Below are positions 1 to 9,616 of a stretch of DNA of 17,500 nt, in pieces (within the stretch, counting starts at the first letter, position 1; every line of letters begins with the position of its first letter). This stretch comes from Trachelipus rathkii (taxonomy: Eukaryota > Arthropoda > Malacostraca > Isopoda > Trachelipodidae), in contig JABUQX010099386.1 in the NCBI GenBank assembly GCA_015478945.1, positions 10,001-27,500 on the forward strand, given 5' to 3'. The notes beneath the pieces were generated by a model. It searched no databases. It was not told the DNA's origin and saw nothing but the letters and a program-made list of their open reading frames with translations. Both the position numbers and the translations under genes were made by a program.

Positions 1-1040
1 ATAAAAGAGTATCAAAGCCAAACTCAAACTCCTGAGTTCAGTGGTCCAGAAAATATCTCTGAGTATGAGAGCGCACACGTCCAAAGATGCTAAACTTCAG
101 AAAATGAGTTTTACTGAGCACCATTAATAGTAAAGGTTTCATGAATATAATAGATGATGTTCTCCAGTTCTATGGTTATCATTCTTCTGACACCCAAAGA
201 GATTCATTTTTCATTTATTTCATCCATGCCTTAAGAATGATATACTTTAATTTCAACATAATGCTCATTTTTAATTCCTGGTTGCAGTAGAAAAGCCTTG
301 ATATGAAACATTCAGAAATGTATTCAGAACTATATGGTAACGATCTGATGCTGGTTGCTTAGTTTCACTGATGATTGAGCTTCCTTTGAGGTTCTGAGAG
401 ACTTGGTGAGAGGAACATCTGAAAGGTTCTTCAAAGAAAGCAATCCCTCCCAAAGCTGAGAGTTTATAGTGAAATCAAACCAGCCAGGTCTTATTTTTCT
501 TCTTTTCAGTTATATGAAGTCGTTGCCCAACTAAATCAGAAGATCCTGACAGATGAAGTATACCCAGTATTTAAATCAAAGTTTCAAATATTTATAATAG
601 AAAATTTCTTCTTGTTGTATTATTCTGTGGTGAACAGAATTTATATGTTACTTTTAATATCTGATTTTAAATTATCAAAGATAAAGCAACAAATGAGTTT
701 CCCAAGCTGAGTTCACTGGTTTAACTATATCCAGTTAGAATAGAATTAGAAAACAACCACATCAAAGAGTCTCTGTTCTCCATTCAGAGATCTGATTTGC
801 TATACATGAAAACATTTTTGCTAGAAGAAGTTCATCTATCATTGTTAGTTATTTCTTTCTAAGTTGTGCCCTTATCTGGTTTGTCAGAGTTCTCTTATTG
901 CTGCCTTCTGACACTGCCACTGATTTATTTTTCACACATGCTAATTTCTCTATCTCATTAGTTTTCAAATCATAAGCAATGTTGCTGTCTCCCTCAGTCC
1001 CAGAAACATATTTAAAGGTTTCTTAAAATGAGTAAAAACT
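1..1040. other. AT-rich non-coding stretch without a recognised gene
   Basis: I see no long reading frame on either strand that resembles a known protein, and no RNA gene. The only minus-strand frame of note (271-453, 60 codons) has no recognisable motif and ordinary AT-rich composition. A pyrimidine tract ending in CAG near 501-510 is followed by an open plus-strand frame of about 67 codons, but nothing else supports an exon there. The left boundary of the retrotransposon to the right may lie in this stretch or just after it; I could not place it. Confidence 0.5.
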
Positions 1041-1117
1041 AGAACTGAAGTAATCTATTCTAAGATCTATCGAAGTTACATCTAAATTCTAAGATTAGAG
1101 TTCTTATGAATATGTAT

Positions 1118-1240
1118 TAATCCCGACTAATTTCCTTAAATTTTTAAGAATATATACTAATCCAAGCTAATTTTCTTAAAATTATGACGATCGTCGTCTA
1201 ATCCAGTCTAAGGTTTTTCCTAATCCACTAAGTATTTCTT
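1118..1240. repeat. Degenerate ~40-bp tandem repeat with TAATCC core
   Basis: The string TAATCC recurs at 1118, 1158, 1199 and 1221. The first three are 40-41 bp apart and share similar following sequence (CTAA, a T-rich stretch, then CTTAAA in the first two). The fourth is at half spacing. The copies are clearly diverged. On the retroelement strand the core reads GGATTA. Confidence 0.55.
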
Positions 1241-1259
1241 AACTAAGAAAATTTTTTTT

Positions 1260-1285
1260 AGTACAGACGCGAAGCGAAATGTACT
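1260..1285. other. Compact hairpin containing GCGAAGC
   Basis: AGTACA at 1260-1265 pairs with TGTACT at 1280-1285. Inside it, CGC and GCG close a three-base GAA loop, so the core reads GCGAAGC. That heptamer is known from DNA biophysics as an unusually stable mini-hairpin. It sits in GC-poor surroundings downstream of pol and may be an LTR structural element, but that role is inference. Confidence 0.45.
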
Positions 1286-1413
1286 TTCATCAAGTTCTTA
1301 AAATTAAAAGTATCCTTCTTAGACTAGCAGAATAAGAAGAATTCATTCTAAAAACTAAAAGAATTTTTTCTTAAATCTAGGAATATACAAAGTATATACA
1401 AAATTGGGATGAA

Positions 1414-1704
1414 CTAGTAACCAGGAGGCAAATACCAAGTTTTTCCTCCACGGACTGTGGTGTTCAAATCCAATTCGACAGGTGGAGGCTGGACAGGAGT
1501 CTTCGCTGTAGTCTCCGTGTTGTCACTTGCCTCGGGCTGTTGCTGTAAAGCTTGTTCCTTCATCCTTGTTTGACTTCGGGTAACTCGGGGTGTAGAATCT
1601 CTAGGACCAGTGAACAGATTATGGGGCCTGTAAGAGGGGTCCTGTTTTCTGTTATCTGGGATGAATACCTTAGGAGATGTATCCGACCGTGGGGTAGCGG
1701 CCAT
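1414..1704 (-). pseudogene. C-terminal tail of Pol, or small third ORF of the retrotransposon
   Basis: A 96-codon frame runs from an ATG at 1704 to a TAG at 1414-1416 and overlaps the end of the integrase frame by 35 bp. Its product is proline-, threonine- and glutamine-rich, with no catalytic motif, and ends in a short aromatic Gly-Tyr tail next to the expected 3' LTR. An in-frame TAA lies two codons upstream of the ATG, so the frame opens just there. Either it is the true end of Pol, displaced by one more single-base frameshift in the AAAAGATGG stretch, or it is a separate accessory ORF starting at its own ATG. Composition continuous with the preceding Pro/Ser-rich integrase tail favours the first reading. 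There is no membrane segment, so it is not an env gene. Confidence 0.6.
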
Positions 1705-3885
1705 CTTTTACTGGGGAAGTTGGAGATTTCACAGGGGAATTTGTTCTTGGAGGGGCTCCACCATAGGCTCCATACACCTCACCTTCGTGTGCTGGTGGCT
1801 CCTGAGAAATTTCTTGAACAGGATTTTCTAGGGAAATCTCTTGCTGTATAGGGGATAAAGATGGTCTAAACTCTTTTCTCCGAACCGCAGGGTTGGAGGG
1901 AGTTTTCGGGAAGTCAGTTTTAGGAGTGGAACACTTAAATTCACTGTCTGGACGCGCTCTTCCGACGACTACATCGCTGTATCTTCTTCTTTCTACAATC
2001 TCATCGCTAAATCTTCTTTCTTCCACGGGTTTACTTTCTCTTACGGGTTCCACTGGGGTCGGTTGTTGTACAGGAGTCGGATGGCTCCAGGAATCTCGTA
2101 CTACTCGGCACCGGCTGAGGTGGGGGATAGAGTAAGAGTTGCTGTAGTATTCATGCTGAGATTGTGGGGGATGGGGAGTTGGAAAGTAGCTGTGTCCGGA
2201 CTGAATTTGTGGCGTTATGGGAATTTGGAAAGAATATTGGGAAGACATTTGATCTGTGGGAGGAGAAAGTTCTTCCACTTCATCTACTTCTTCTATTTCT
2301 TCGTCTTCTTCTGCTTCTTCGTCTTCTTCTGCTCCTTCGTCTTCTTCCTCCTCTTCTCCTCTTTCTTCTTCTCTCTCAGAAGGGACTCCTGGGTCGCTTC
2401 TCTGTTGTCTTTCCTCAATTCTTTCTCTTTTTTGTTCTTTGGAGCTTAACATTTCTTTCACGGCATGGGGATTCCAAACTTCATCATTCATAAAGTCAAA
2501 ATGTGACTCGGTGAACTTTTCTGCCGGGATCACCTTGGCGTTGTCCACATGGACAGGGAAGGTTCGGCCTGAATCTAAACAACACACCATCAGTTTGTTA
2601 GGTCCTCTTAAACATTGGACAATATATGGCCCTTCAAACTTGGGACATAACTTCGAACTTTGATGGGGCGGTTTGACTGCTCTAATGAAGACGTAATCTC
2701 CTATTTTGAACTCTCTTTGCTTGGCCCTTTTATGTTGTTGCTCCAAAGTTTTTGTGGTTTCCGCTTCTAACTTCTCTCTAGCCAAATCTCTTATATAATC
2801 GATCCTCTCTACTATCGTATCTACTTCATCTGAAATGAATCTCATTTTCTCTGTCTTATTCACAAATGGGGATACATAATCAGGCATCTCGTAAGGGAGC
2901 CTTTTTATATACCCATGCAAAAGGAAATGGGGAGAAGACCCTATAGATCGATTATACGCGGAATTGATAGCGATTTGGGCAAAGCTCAGGTATTTATCCC
3001 AGTCTCGGTGATTTGCATTCACGTAATGCCGCAAGAAAGATTCAATATCAGCATTTATTCTTTCCACAACACCATTTTGGGATGGTTTGTAAGGCAAAAT
3101 TTCCACCTTCTTTATCCTCCACGCCTTACATAGGTCCTTAAATACCTGGCTCGTAAATTCCAAGGCATTGTCAGAGACAAGCAGTTGAGGAGCACTATGT
3201 CTACATATGACCCTCTCTTGCAATGCTCTGGCACATTCCTCGCTCGTCCTAGTCTTGCAAGGCACTAATTCGACATATCGTGTCAAAACGTCGCGAAATA
3301 CTAAGATGTATTTGGCTCCTGATCCTGTACAAGCTGGCAATTTTCCAATACTGTCAACATGAACGCGTGAGAAAGGTGTGTACGGCAGCGGCCATCTATT
3401 AATCTCTGCGACAGGGGGTCTAGGACCCTTAGTTCTAGCGCATGATACACATTGACTACAGTATTCTTTTACTAACTTTTGAATACCAGGAAAATAGTAT
3501 TTTTCCTCTACTCTCTTTTCAGTTCTTTGCTGACCACCGTGTCCACCAGCTAGTGAAGCGTGGCACTGGTCTATCACACTGTAAATCATACTGTCTGGAA
3601 CATGTACAAGATAAGGTTTTGCTTCCACAGCGTAATGTAAGATGCCTTTTATTAAGATGTGTGGGTGTGTTCTGGGATTCTCTTCGGCCCATTTTACCAA
3701 TTTTCCTACACGGGGACATTTCTCTTGTTCTTTGATGAAATTTTCCCGACTCAAAGCGAAATCTATTCGAGGGAACTTTTCTGTTGTTTCTGCTTTCTCT
3801 GCTTTCTCTGTTTTCCCTGTTTTCGCTATTTCTTTGACCAGAAACACGTTAGATGCCGGATGCCTACTCAAATAGTCAGGCGGTA
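1670..3885 (-). pseudogene. pol: Integrase domain of Ty3/gypsy Pol with long acidic C-terminal extension
   Basis: Integrase inserts the reverse-transcribed DNA into chromosomes. Numbering from the TTG codon at 3871, the zinc finger has H104 and H111 with C141 and C144; the catalytic core has D173, D234 and E270, with exactly 35 residues between the last two. The GPY motif lies at about 414-416. All the catalytic residues look intact. After residue 450 the protein continues for about 280 residues without a chromodomain. There is a glutamate/aspartate run at about 500-535 (encoded by a CTTCTT-rich plus-strand stretch), a small internal duplication of an ERRxSD-type motif, then a Pro/Ser-rich tail. 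The N-terminal side joins RNase H only after a frame change near 3885, where the preceding frame hits TGA. Confidence 0.9.
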
Positions 3886-4545
3886 TTCTTTCCTTTTTTG
3901 TACACTATGGTGGGTGAGAAACTGTTTACTAAGAGATTCCATCGAGCTAAACGGCCGGTCTGCTGCTTATTTCTAAAAATAAAGCAGAGAGGTTGATTGT
4001 CAGTGATGATAGTGACTTTATAGCCGAAGATGGTGTTCTTAAACTTTTGCAAGCAGAACACCACGGCTAAACATTCCTTTTCGATCGTATCATAGTTTAA
4101 CTCACTGCCCCTGAGTGTCCGGGACACGAAAGATAAGGGCTTCTCTTTCCCTTCATCTGTCAGTTGATACAACACTCCTCCTATTCCGTAATTACTGGCG
4201 TCTGTATTCACGAAGAATTCTTTGCTGTAATCAGGGAAAGTTAGTTGTGGCTGCACCACTAGTTTCTCTTTCAAAGTGTCGAAAGCTTGTTGTTGTTTTT
4301 TCGTCCAAAGGAAAGGGACATTTTTCTTTATCAAATACAAAGGTTGTGCTACCGCGGCAAAGTCCTTTATGAGGAAGCGAAAATAAGAGAAGAAACCAAG
4401 TAAACTCTGTGTCTCCTTCACATTCGTAGGAGGGACGAAACTCTTCATTGTTTCTACCTTGGCCGGATCTGGGCTAATTCCATGTCTTCCTATCTTGAAT
4501 CCCAGGTACAAAACGGCTGATTGTAGAAAACTACATTTGGATAAT
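3876..4545 (-). pseudogene. pol: RT connection and RNase H domains of Ty3/gypsy Pol
   Basis: This segment carries the end of reverse transcriptase and the RNase H that removes RNA from the RNA-DNA hybrid. Numbering from the ATG at 4511, the thumb/connection lies at about 1-95. RNase H follows, with acidic residues D104 in the NTDAS motif, E146 in the EKE motif, and D171 in the TDN motif, the expected catalytic set. The segment must be read from upstream of the ATG (about 4545), because the lead-in residues typical of this family (KCSF type) are in the same frame. It ends at TGA 3876-3878, one frame away from integrase. Both edges are single-base frame changes with no recoding signal. Confidence 0.88.
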
Positions 4546-4546
4546 T

Positions 4547-5138
4547 TTATTCCAGCTTATTTTCTCTGAAAGCGGCGAGCACTTTCTTCAAATTTTCAAA
4601 GTGTTCGGGCACGTTCCTTCCTAGCACCAATACGTCGTCTAGATAGACTTGTGCTACAGGCCCTAGCAGATGGTTTAAGGCCATTGTCATTGTGCGGGCA
4701 TAAATGCTAGGAGCATTCTTATGTCCGAACATCAAGCGAGTGGGACACCAAAGGCCCTTCCTTGTCCTAAATGCCATCAACTTTTGCGTCTCCTCTTCTA
4801 TCTCCAAGGCGTTGTATGCATCCAATAAATCTACGGATGTAAATACAGTATTACCCCCTAGGGATGTAAAAATCTCGTCGATTGAAGGCAGAGGAAACAC
4901 GTCCTGAATGCTATGGGAGTTGAGGTACCTGTAATCCAAACACACCCTTGGTTTCGGACTGTTCTTTTTGGCCACCACGAGTAACGGTGACGAATGGGGG
5001 CTGTACCCTGCTTTGATGTACCCCTTTTTCAGTGCTGAATCGGTGAAATCATCGATGTCCTGCAAGTACCGGTGCGGTAATCTGTATTGTTTACGAAAAA
5101 TGACTTTCGGGGCATCGGGTAACAGCTCAATCTTAAAT
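4547..5138 (-). pseudogene. pol: Reverse transcriptase fingers and palm
   Basis: The RNA-dependent DNA polymerase core of the retrotransposon. Numbering from the TTG codon at 5065, the SPLLVV and KPRVCLDYR stretches are fingers motifs. The first catalytic aspartate is D79 in the FTSVDL motif, and the YLDD active-site box is at 141-144 (4634-4645). The order and spacing match Ty3/gypsy RT. Reading in this frame begins upstream of 5065, at about 5136, just after the previous frame loses similarity. It ends in TAA at 4547-4549, where one missing base would restore continuity with the RNase H segment. No catalytic residue appears lost, so damage is limited to frame. Confidence 0.92.
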
Positions 5139-6474
5139 TTCTGGAGTGGACGACGGGGACAGCATCATCATCTAGTGCCAATACATCATGGTAGTCCATG
5201 AGGAGCTCTAGCAATTCCTCCAGATACTCTGGCTTTTCGAGAAGACAGTTCTCTGCATCTTCTTTTGACATTTTCTCTATGATTTCTTTGTATACTCGCC
5301 TTAACTCTGTCTTCGTAAGACCCTTTGAGCAAGTGGCTACATTAGCAGAAACTGTTCTCTGGTGTCCTCTTTCGTCTGTGCTTCTCCCTTTCGGTTTGCT
5401 AATAATCGGATACCCTTCTCCTAGATTCACACCTTTATTCAAATAAAATGATTTGTCGCTCAAATTTATGTAACTGAGGATAACTGTGTTATCCCTCACC
5501 GGGCTAATTGTGTTCGCGACGTACAGCGGTCCTTTGGTAAACGCTGGGGTCATTATGCACTTTCGCTCGAGTTCAAAATCATTTTGAGTTTCAGGTCGGA
5601 GTTTTAGATATCCGCATGATTGACTAGGCAAAACAGTCTTCTCAATTACCTTCAAATTTATCTTAATTTCTTCATCAATCATCAAATGGCCATCTTCTTC
5701 ATGGTCATCGCTCTCTAAAACTTCCAAATCTTCGGATTGGCCCAAATTTTCTTTCAAAACTGAGGGAGTGTGCTTGAGTTTGGGTCTGGCCCCTCTGGAA
5801 TCAGCGCTGCGATGAGTGAGGGGTGGGCTCCGGATGCCCACGGGTTCCCTTTTCATCTTGTCTGGCTCCCCTTGAGCTTCTCCTTTCAAGGCAATTTCCC
5901 TATCTCTTTTTCCATGTCTAGGCACTTGCTGCCTATGCGAATTTCGAACTGAAGAGGCTGTCTCTCCCCCCTGGGATACAGACAGATCGACCTTCCGATA
6001 GGAACGAGGTTCAACCGCGGCGTGTACGTTATTAACTGACCAGGCGGCCTCTCTATGCGAAAGATGCTTATCCGCGTTGCGTACGTTTTTAACTGGCAAG
6101 GCGGCCTCCCTACGAAAAAGATGCTGATCCGCGTTGCGTGCGTTTTTAGCTGGCAAGGCGGTCCTCTTAGGAAAAAGATGCTTATCCGCAGCACGTGCGG
6201 GTGGTTTAGCGAAAATTTGGTTCGAATCCTTAGTTCTCCCCCCTCTAGGCCCTCGGGCCTGGGGCAACTGCTCCTCCCTTTTCTTGAGGTCTCTTATTCT
6301 TTTAAGATTCCCATCAGAAAATTCTCTAACCAAATAAATTCCTTGTGGATCGGCAAAGATCGGAATGTCTATCTCTCTATCTTCCTTGATAGACATTTTT
6401 GCAGAAAAGAAGTTTAAAGTTATGGGAATGTTAGACAAAACGTTGCTACCTAAAAGAATATCCCAACTATTCAC
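5139..6474 (-). pseudogene. pol: Protease C-terminus and long protease-RT spacer of Pol
   Basis: The frame starts with a WDILLGS motif, the characteristic C-terminal strand of retroviral-type aspartic proteases. It therefore continues the protease segment that ends in another frame at 6467. Residues about 95-165 are a 19-residue repeat (57 bp of DNA) rich in Ala, Arg, His and Lys. Residues about 265-365 form a beta-rich block (VLPSQSCGYLKL, GPLYVANTIS, NLSDKSFYLNKG) that resembles the dUTPase-like spacer seen between protease and RT in some gypsy-type elements; that match is by eye only. Residues 390-445 lead into RT. After about 5139 the frame leaves RT sequence, though it stays open to 5029. 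Confidence 0.85.
6019..6205 (-). repeat. 57-bp in-frame tandem repeat inside pol spacer
   Basis: Unit boundaries fall at 6019, 6076, 6133 and 6190, exactly 57 bp apart, giving three full units and a short fourth. Each contains a near-identical AAGATGCTTATCCGC-type end. Because 57 is a multiple of three, each unit encodes 19 residues without changing frame. Units 2 and 3 are the most alike; unit 1 is the most diverged. Confidence 0.9.
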
Positions 6475-6865
6475 TCACTTGAAAGGTAGTGAGGTAATGT
6501 CTCTCATGTAGGCGAAGATATAACTGTATTTCTCCCTTTAACACCGTTGGCTTATTGTTCACCCCCTGTACTACTAAATCGGTCTTACGGAGGGGTACTT
6601 TAAAGTTTCCCTCTTTTTCCAATTGTTTGAGCCGTCGGGCTGTGACAATACTAACGCTAGATCCGGTGTCAACCAAAACTTTGGTCTTCGCCTCCTTACT
6701 ACTCAAAGATGGAGTAAGATATCCATTTGTGTAAAAGTGTCGTCCCAGCCTAAAAGATTGCTGCGCGACTTCTTTTTCTTTCTTCTTCTTTTGCCTAGCT
6801 TCCCATCTCTTCGCTCTTTCTTTAAACTTTCTTCTCACACGTCTCCTCTCTTCGCCCGATTCTAA
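6467..6865 (-). pseudogene. pol: Aspartic protease (retropepsin) N-terminal part
   Basis: The enzyme cleaves the Gag-Pol polyprotein. The catalytic DTGS lies at 6659-6670 (residue 57 counted from the GTG codon at 6838), followed by SVSIV as usual for retropepsins. A very basic Arg/Lys/Glu-rich leader of about 25 residues precedes the domain. There is no need for an independent start: the frame is open back to 6865, where a -1 frameshift from gag would enter it. It stops at TAG 6467-6469, with the second half of the domain (WDILLG) in the next frame, so the protease itself is split by a one-base change in the TGAATAGTT region. Confidence 0.9.
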
Positions 6866-7767
6866 AAATTTTCTTTCTCTATCCTATCTTGAGGATGAGA
6901 AAGTTCTCCTTCATACATCCCATCACCATACTCCACTTCTTCATTCACCTCAAAATCTCTCGGCTGGCTCTCAGCCATATATACTCTCGCGTTAGTCTTT
7001 ACCTTCCCATCTGGAGGCTTGTACCCTTCCCTTTTCTTGGAAAAGGTCCTGGGCCCTTGCTTGCCTGGGTTAAAGATCCTGGCTTTTCGTTTTACCCTTT
7101 TTTCCATATCAATCTTGCTATTGTATGGAGTGAACATCAACAGGGTTTCTGGGATAGGTCTCCAGGGCGGTGCTCCTCTACACTTAGGCTGCGACCCCCT
7201 TCGGTGGTATGCCATGCATTCTCGGCAGTACGGCCATTCCCAGCGGCAAGCTTGGGACGAGTGACCCACCGTCTCACAAAAGAAGCACACAGGATGTTCT
7301 CTTAACTCCTGGGCGGACATCTTCTTTAAGAAACCCTTAAAACTCGGTGTAACATACCCTGTCTTCACTTCTTCTCTTTTCTTTTGAAAAGTATTACTCA
7401 ATTTTACCTCATCTCTCCTCCTTTGAGGAGTGTAGCTGGGTCTCACCTCCTCCCTTCCCTTCTCCTCATACCTTGGCTTAAATGGTTCCCTGTTGTCCCT
7501 GTATGAATTATTAACTCCAACCCTCTGTCTCCCCCCCGATTCCTCTTTGGCCAAAAATACCCTAGTGGTGCGGACCTCATTTGATCTTCTATTTTCATCT
7601 TTTAATAAGGCTCCATTTGAAATTTGAGATAACTTTTCTATCAATTCATTTAAGTTCATCTCTGTATCGAATACCCTAAGGATCTTCTCTCGTAATCTTT
7701 CTCCATCTCTTCTTTCATTTACGTTTTGAATGATCTTCCTGTAACCAAAATGTTTATCTGCCTTGAG
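6862..7767 (-). pseudogene. gag: Gag C-terminal part with nucleocapsid zinc knuckle
   Basis: This part of Gag binds the element RNA. A classic CX2CX4HX4C knuckle (CFFCETVGHSSQAC) is followed by a second, looser cluster, CX2CX3H with a later Cys. Arg/Lys-rich stretches on both sides fit RNA binding. The frame reaches upstream of its first ATG (7659) to about 7767, where the residues VNERRDGERLREKI continue the capsid C-terminus. The actual join to the capsid segment is therefore a frame change near 7770, and the TAA at 7719-7721 ends only the wrong frame. It ends at TAG 6862-6864 next to the slippery site. Confidence 0.85.
6865..6871 (-). promoter_or_regulatory. Programmed -1 ribosomal frameshift slippery site at gag/pro junction
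   Basis: The minus strand reads A AAT TTT in the gag frame at 6871-6865, a canonical X XXY YYZ heptamer, and the very next codon (6864-6862) is the gag stop TAG. A slip of one base back puts the ribosome exactly into the open protease frame, which has no stop before the DTGS domain. The following 40 bases are purine-rich, and I see no strong hairpin. Any stimulatory structure is therefore unproven. Confidence 0.75.
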
Positions 7768-8450
7768 TTGAACATTGCTTTATCATCCAGATCGTGAAGG
7801 CGGCTCTGATACTTTCGTAACCGGTCTTTCAACTCTAACACAAAATCAGTGAAGATTGAGTCTCTCTCTCTTCTGTACTCTAAGAAGTCCAACCAGAGTT
7901 CGAAAATCGTTTTCTTCTCCTCCGGTTGTAGAAAAGTTTTTAACTGAGCGAGAAAATCTTCTAATCTGGTGAATTTTGAAAAACTATTTTCTCTGAGAAC
8001 GTATTTTCTGGCCTCACTGTTCTGGTCTGATGATATCGTAGACTTTGCAAAGGTGATCTTTTGGCTTTCAGTTAGTGGACCTAAAGCATCTAGCTTTTCA
8101 TTCAAAGAAGTGACGAAGTCTGGGTACAAGATTCCTTTCCATGTTCTTGTTTTCAGATGTTTGCCAAATAATTTCAAATTTTCGGGAATCGTTGGGAAAG
8201 CGGTGTTAAACAGATTAGTTGGGTAATAGGGGACTCCAATTGGTTGTGGAGGCATATAGGGGTACCCTTGCCATGCTCCAGGGTAAGGATGGAACTGGTT
8301 AGGCATGGTGTAATTGCCAGGTGGCAGGCCTGTATAATAGGGAGGTTGGGGCATCGTCCCCGTTGGTAAAAACCCGTAATTTGAGGTGTTCTGTCCTGCT
8401 GGAGCACCTTCGTTGGTGTTTCCTCTCATAACTCCTCCTGTGGAGTATCG
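7719..8450 (-). pseudogene. gag: Gag capsid-like segment
   Basis: The first 80 residues are Pro/Gly/Tyr/Asn-rich with repeated YPYMPPQP-like patches, probably disordered. Then follows a roughly 130-residue block of charged amphipathic helices (LENFLAQL-like and FELWLDFLEYRRERDS stretches) of the kind found in retrotransposon capsids. There is no catalytic motif; assignment rests on position between the gag start and the zinc knuckle and on helical composition. The frame ends at TAA 7719, but coding similarity has already moved to the neighbouring frame at about 7770. Confidence 0.7.
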
Positions 8451-9012
8451 CTTGTCTGTTGTTGAGCGGCTTTAGGCCCAGCAGGGTTTGGACCGATCCT
8501 ATATTTGTTTCGACTGGGGGTCTCTGTCCCCATGGGAGTGTGTCTGTGGCACCTGCACCCTCCCACTTGCTTTCATTGAGGTTATGAGTTTCGAATCCAC
8601 CCCAATTTCTACGAGTTTTCTTTTTAACAGTAGTGTCAATAGTAGTAGGCTTTAACTGTAGATCCAACGTGTTGTCTATCACTGCAACCGCTTTTTGCAT
8701 GATGGTGGAGTTTCGACCCGTGGGGGAGGGGCTCCCTCCCTTACTACTTGGGATGTCTGGCTAAGAAGAGCGGTGTAGGGGTTCTGACTGGCTCTTGGAT
8801 TCAAAGGAGTTAGGATGGGGGAAGTCCCTGGGGGAGCGTGTCCTCCTTCTTGGGTTATGGGCGTTTCATCTCCGCCCCCCCCTCCATTTGCCTGATCTGA
8901 AATATGACCTTCGTCACTTTTTCACCCCCAGTTCACTTCCAAGATTCTCATTATCTCTCTCTTCGTCAGCAGCACCCTTATCTCCTATCTCTGAAATCGG
9001 TTTCTCCGCCAT
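8451..9012 (-). pseudogene. gag: Gag N-terminal region, several frame changes
   Basis: An ATG at 9012 opens a frame of 32 charged residues that stops at 8914. A second frame then reads through to 8679 with a Gly/Pro/Thr-rich, plausibly coding sequence, and frames near 8700-8300 carry further low-complexity Pro/Gln-rich pieces. I take 9012 as the likely gag start because it is the first ATG after a non-coding AT-rich leader and the sequence downstream turns GC-rich and polar. Frame changes fall near T5 and C5 runs at about 8916-8930 and elsewhere. Function cannot be assigned beyond gag N-terminus; the exact order of frames is uncertain. Confidence 0.5.
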
Positions 9013-9500
<488 letters not shown>

Positions 9501-9604
9501 CTTAAAATTATTCAATTTTAATTAGCGTTTGGGACGGGCTTTTCTGTAGCTCTCCTGATCCAGCAAATGGGGGTTAATAATCTTGTGATACCTCTATAGA
9601 GTAT

Positions 9605-9616
9605 GTATATATATAG

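Larger units (their letters stand above)
1041..1413 (-). other. Non-coding region beyond the pol stop; possible 3' UTR/LTR
   Basis: This is where the 3' LTR of the minus-strand retrotransposon should lie, immediately beyond the last stop codon. It is AT-rich, with a degenerate tandem repeat at about 1118-1240 and a small strong hairpin at 1260-1285, both features often seen in LTRs. I found no matching copy on the far side of gag, so the LTR assignment is inference from position only. A purine-rich stretch close to the pol stop could serve as a polypurine tract, but none is convincing. Confidence 0.3.
1414..9012 (-). mobile_element. Ty3/gypsy-type LTR retrotransposon internal region, decayed copy
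   Basis: Reading on the minus strand from 9012 to 1414, the order is gag, protease, reverse transcriptase, RNase H, integrase and C-terminal tail. RT-RNaseH before integrase is the Ty3/gypsy order and excludes Ty1/copia. Key motifs are all visible: a CX2CX4HX4C zinc knuckle, DTGS, YLDD, an RNase H DAS motif, an HHCC finger, a D,D35E core and GPY. Coding sequence is split over all three frames, with about nine frame changes besides the one programmed shift, so the copy cannot make a full Gag-Pol as written. I did not identify flanking LTRs, a primer-binding site or target-site duplications by eye. No env-like glycoprotein is evident. Confidence 0.93.

Noticed and set aside
271..453. 60-codon minus-strand ORF
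   Set aside because: No motif, no splice or poly(A) context, and of a length expected by chance.
511..711. Possible plus-strand host exon after a CTTCTTTTCAG acceptor-like tract
   Set aside because: The frame is open for 67 codons, but it becomes Ile/Leu/Phe-rich AT sequence, no family is recognisable, and there is no clear donor.
1414..1704. env-like gene making the element a retrovirus-like errantivirus
   Set aside because: The short ORF has no signal peptide, cysteine pattern or transmembrane segment.
2063..2663. Plus-strand Ser/Leu/Phe-rich ORFs opposite the integrase tail
   Set aside because: Antisense shadows of the acidic CTTCTT-rich region of pol.
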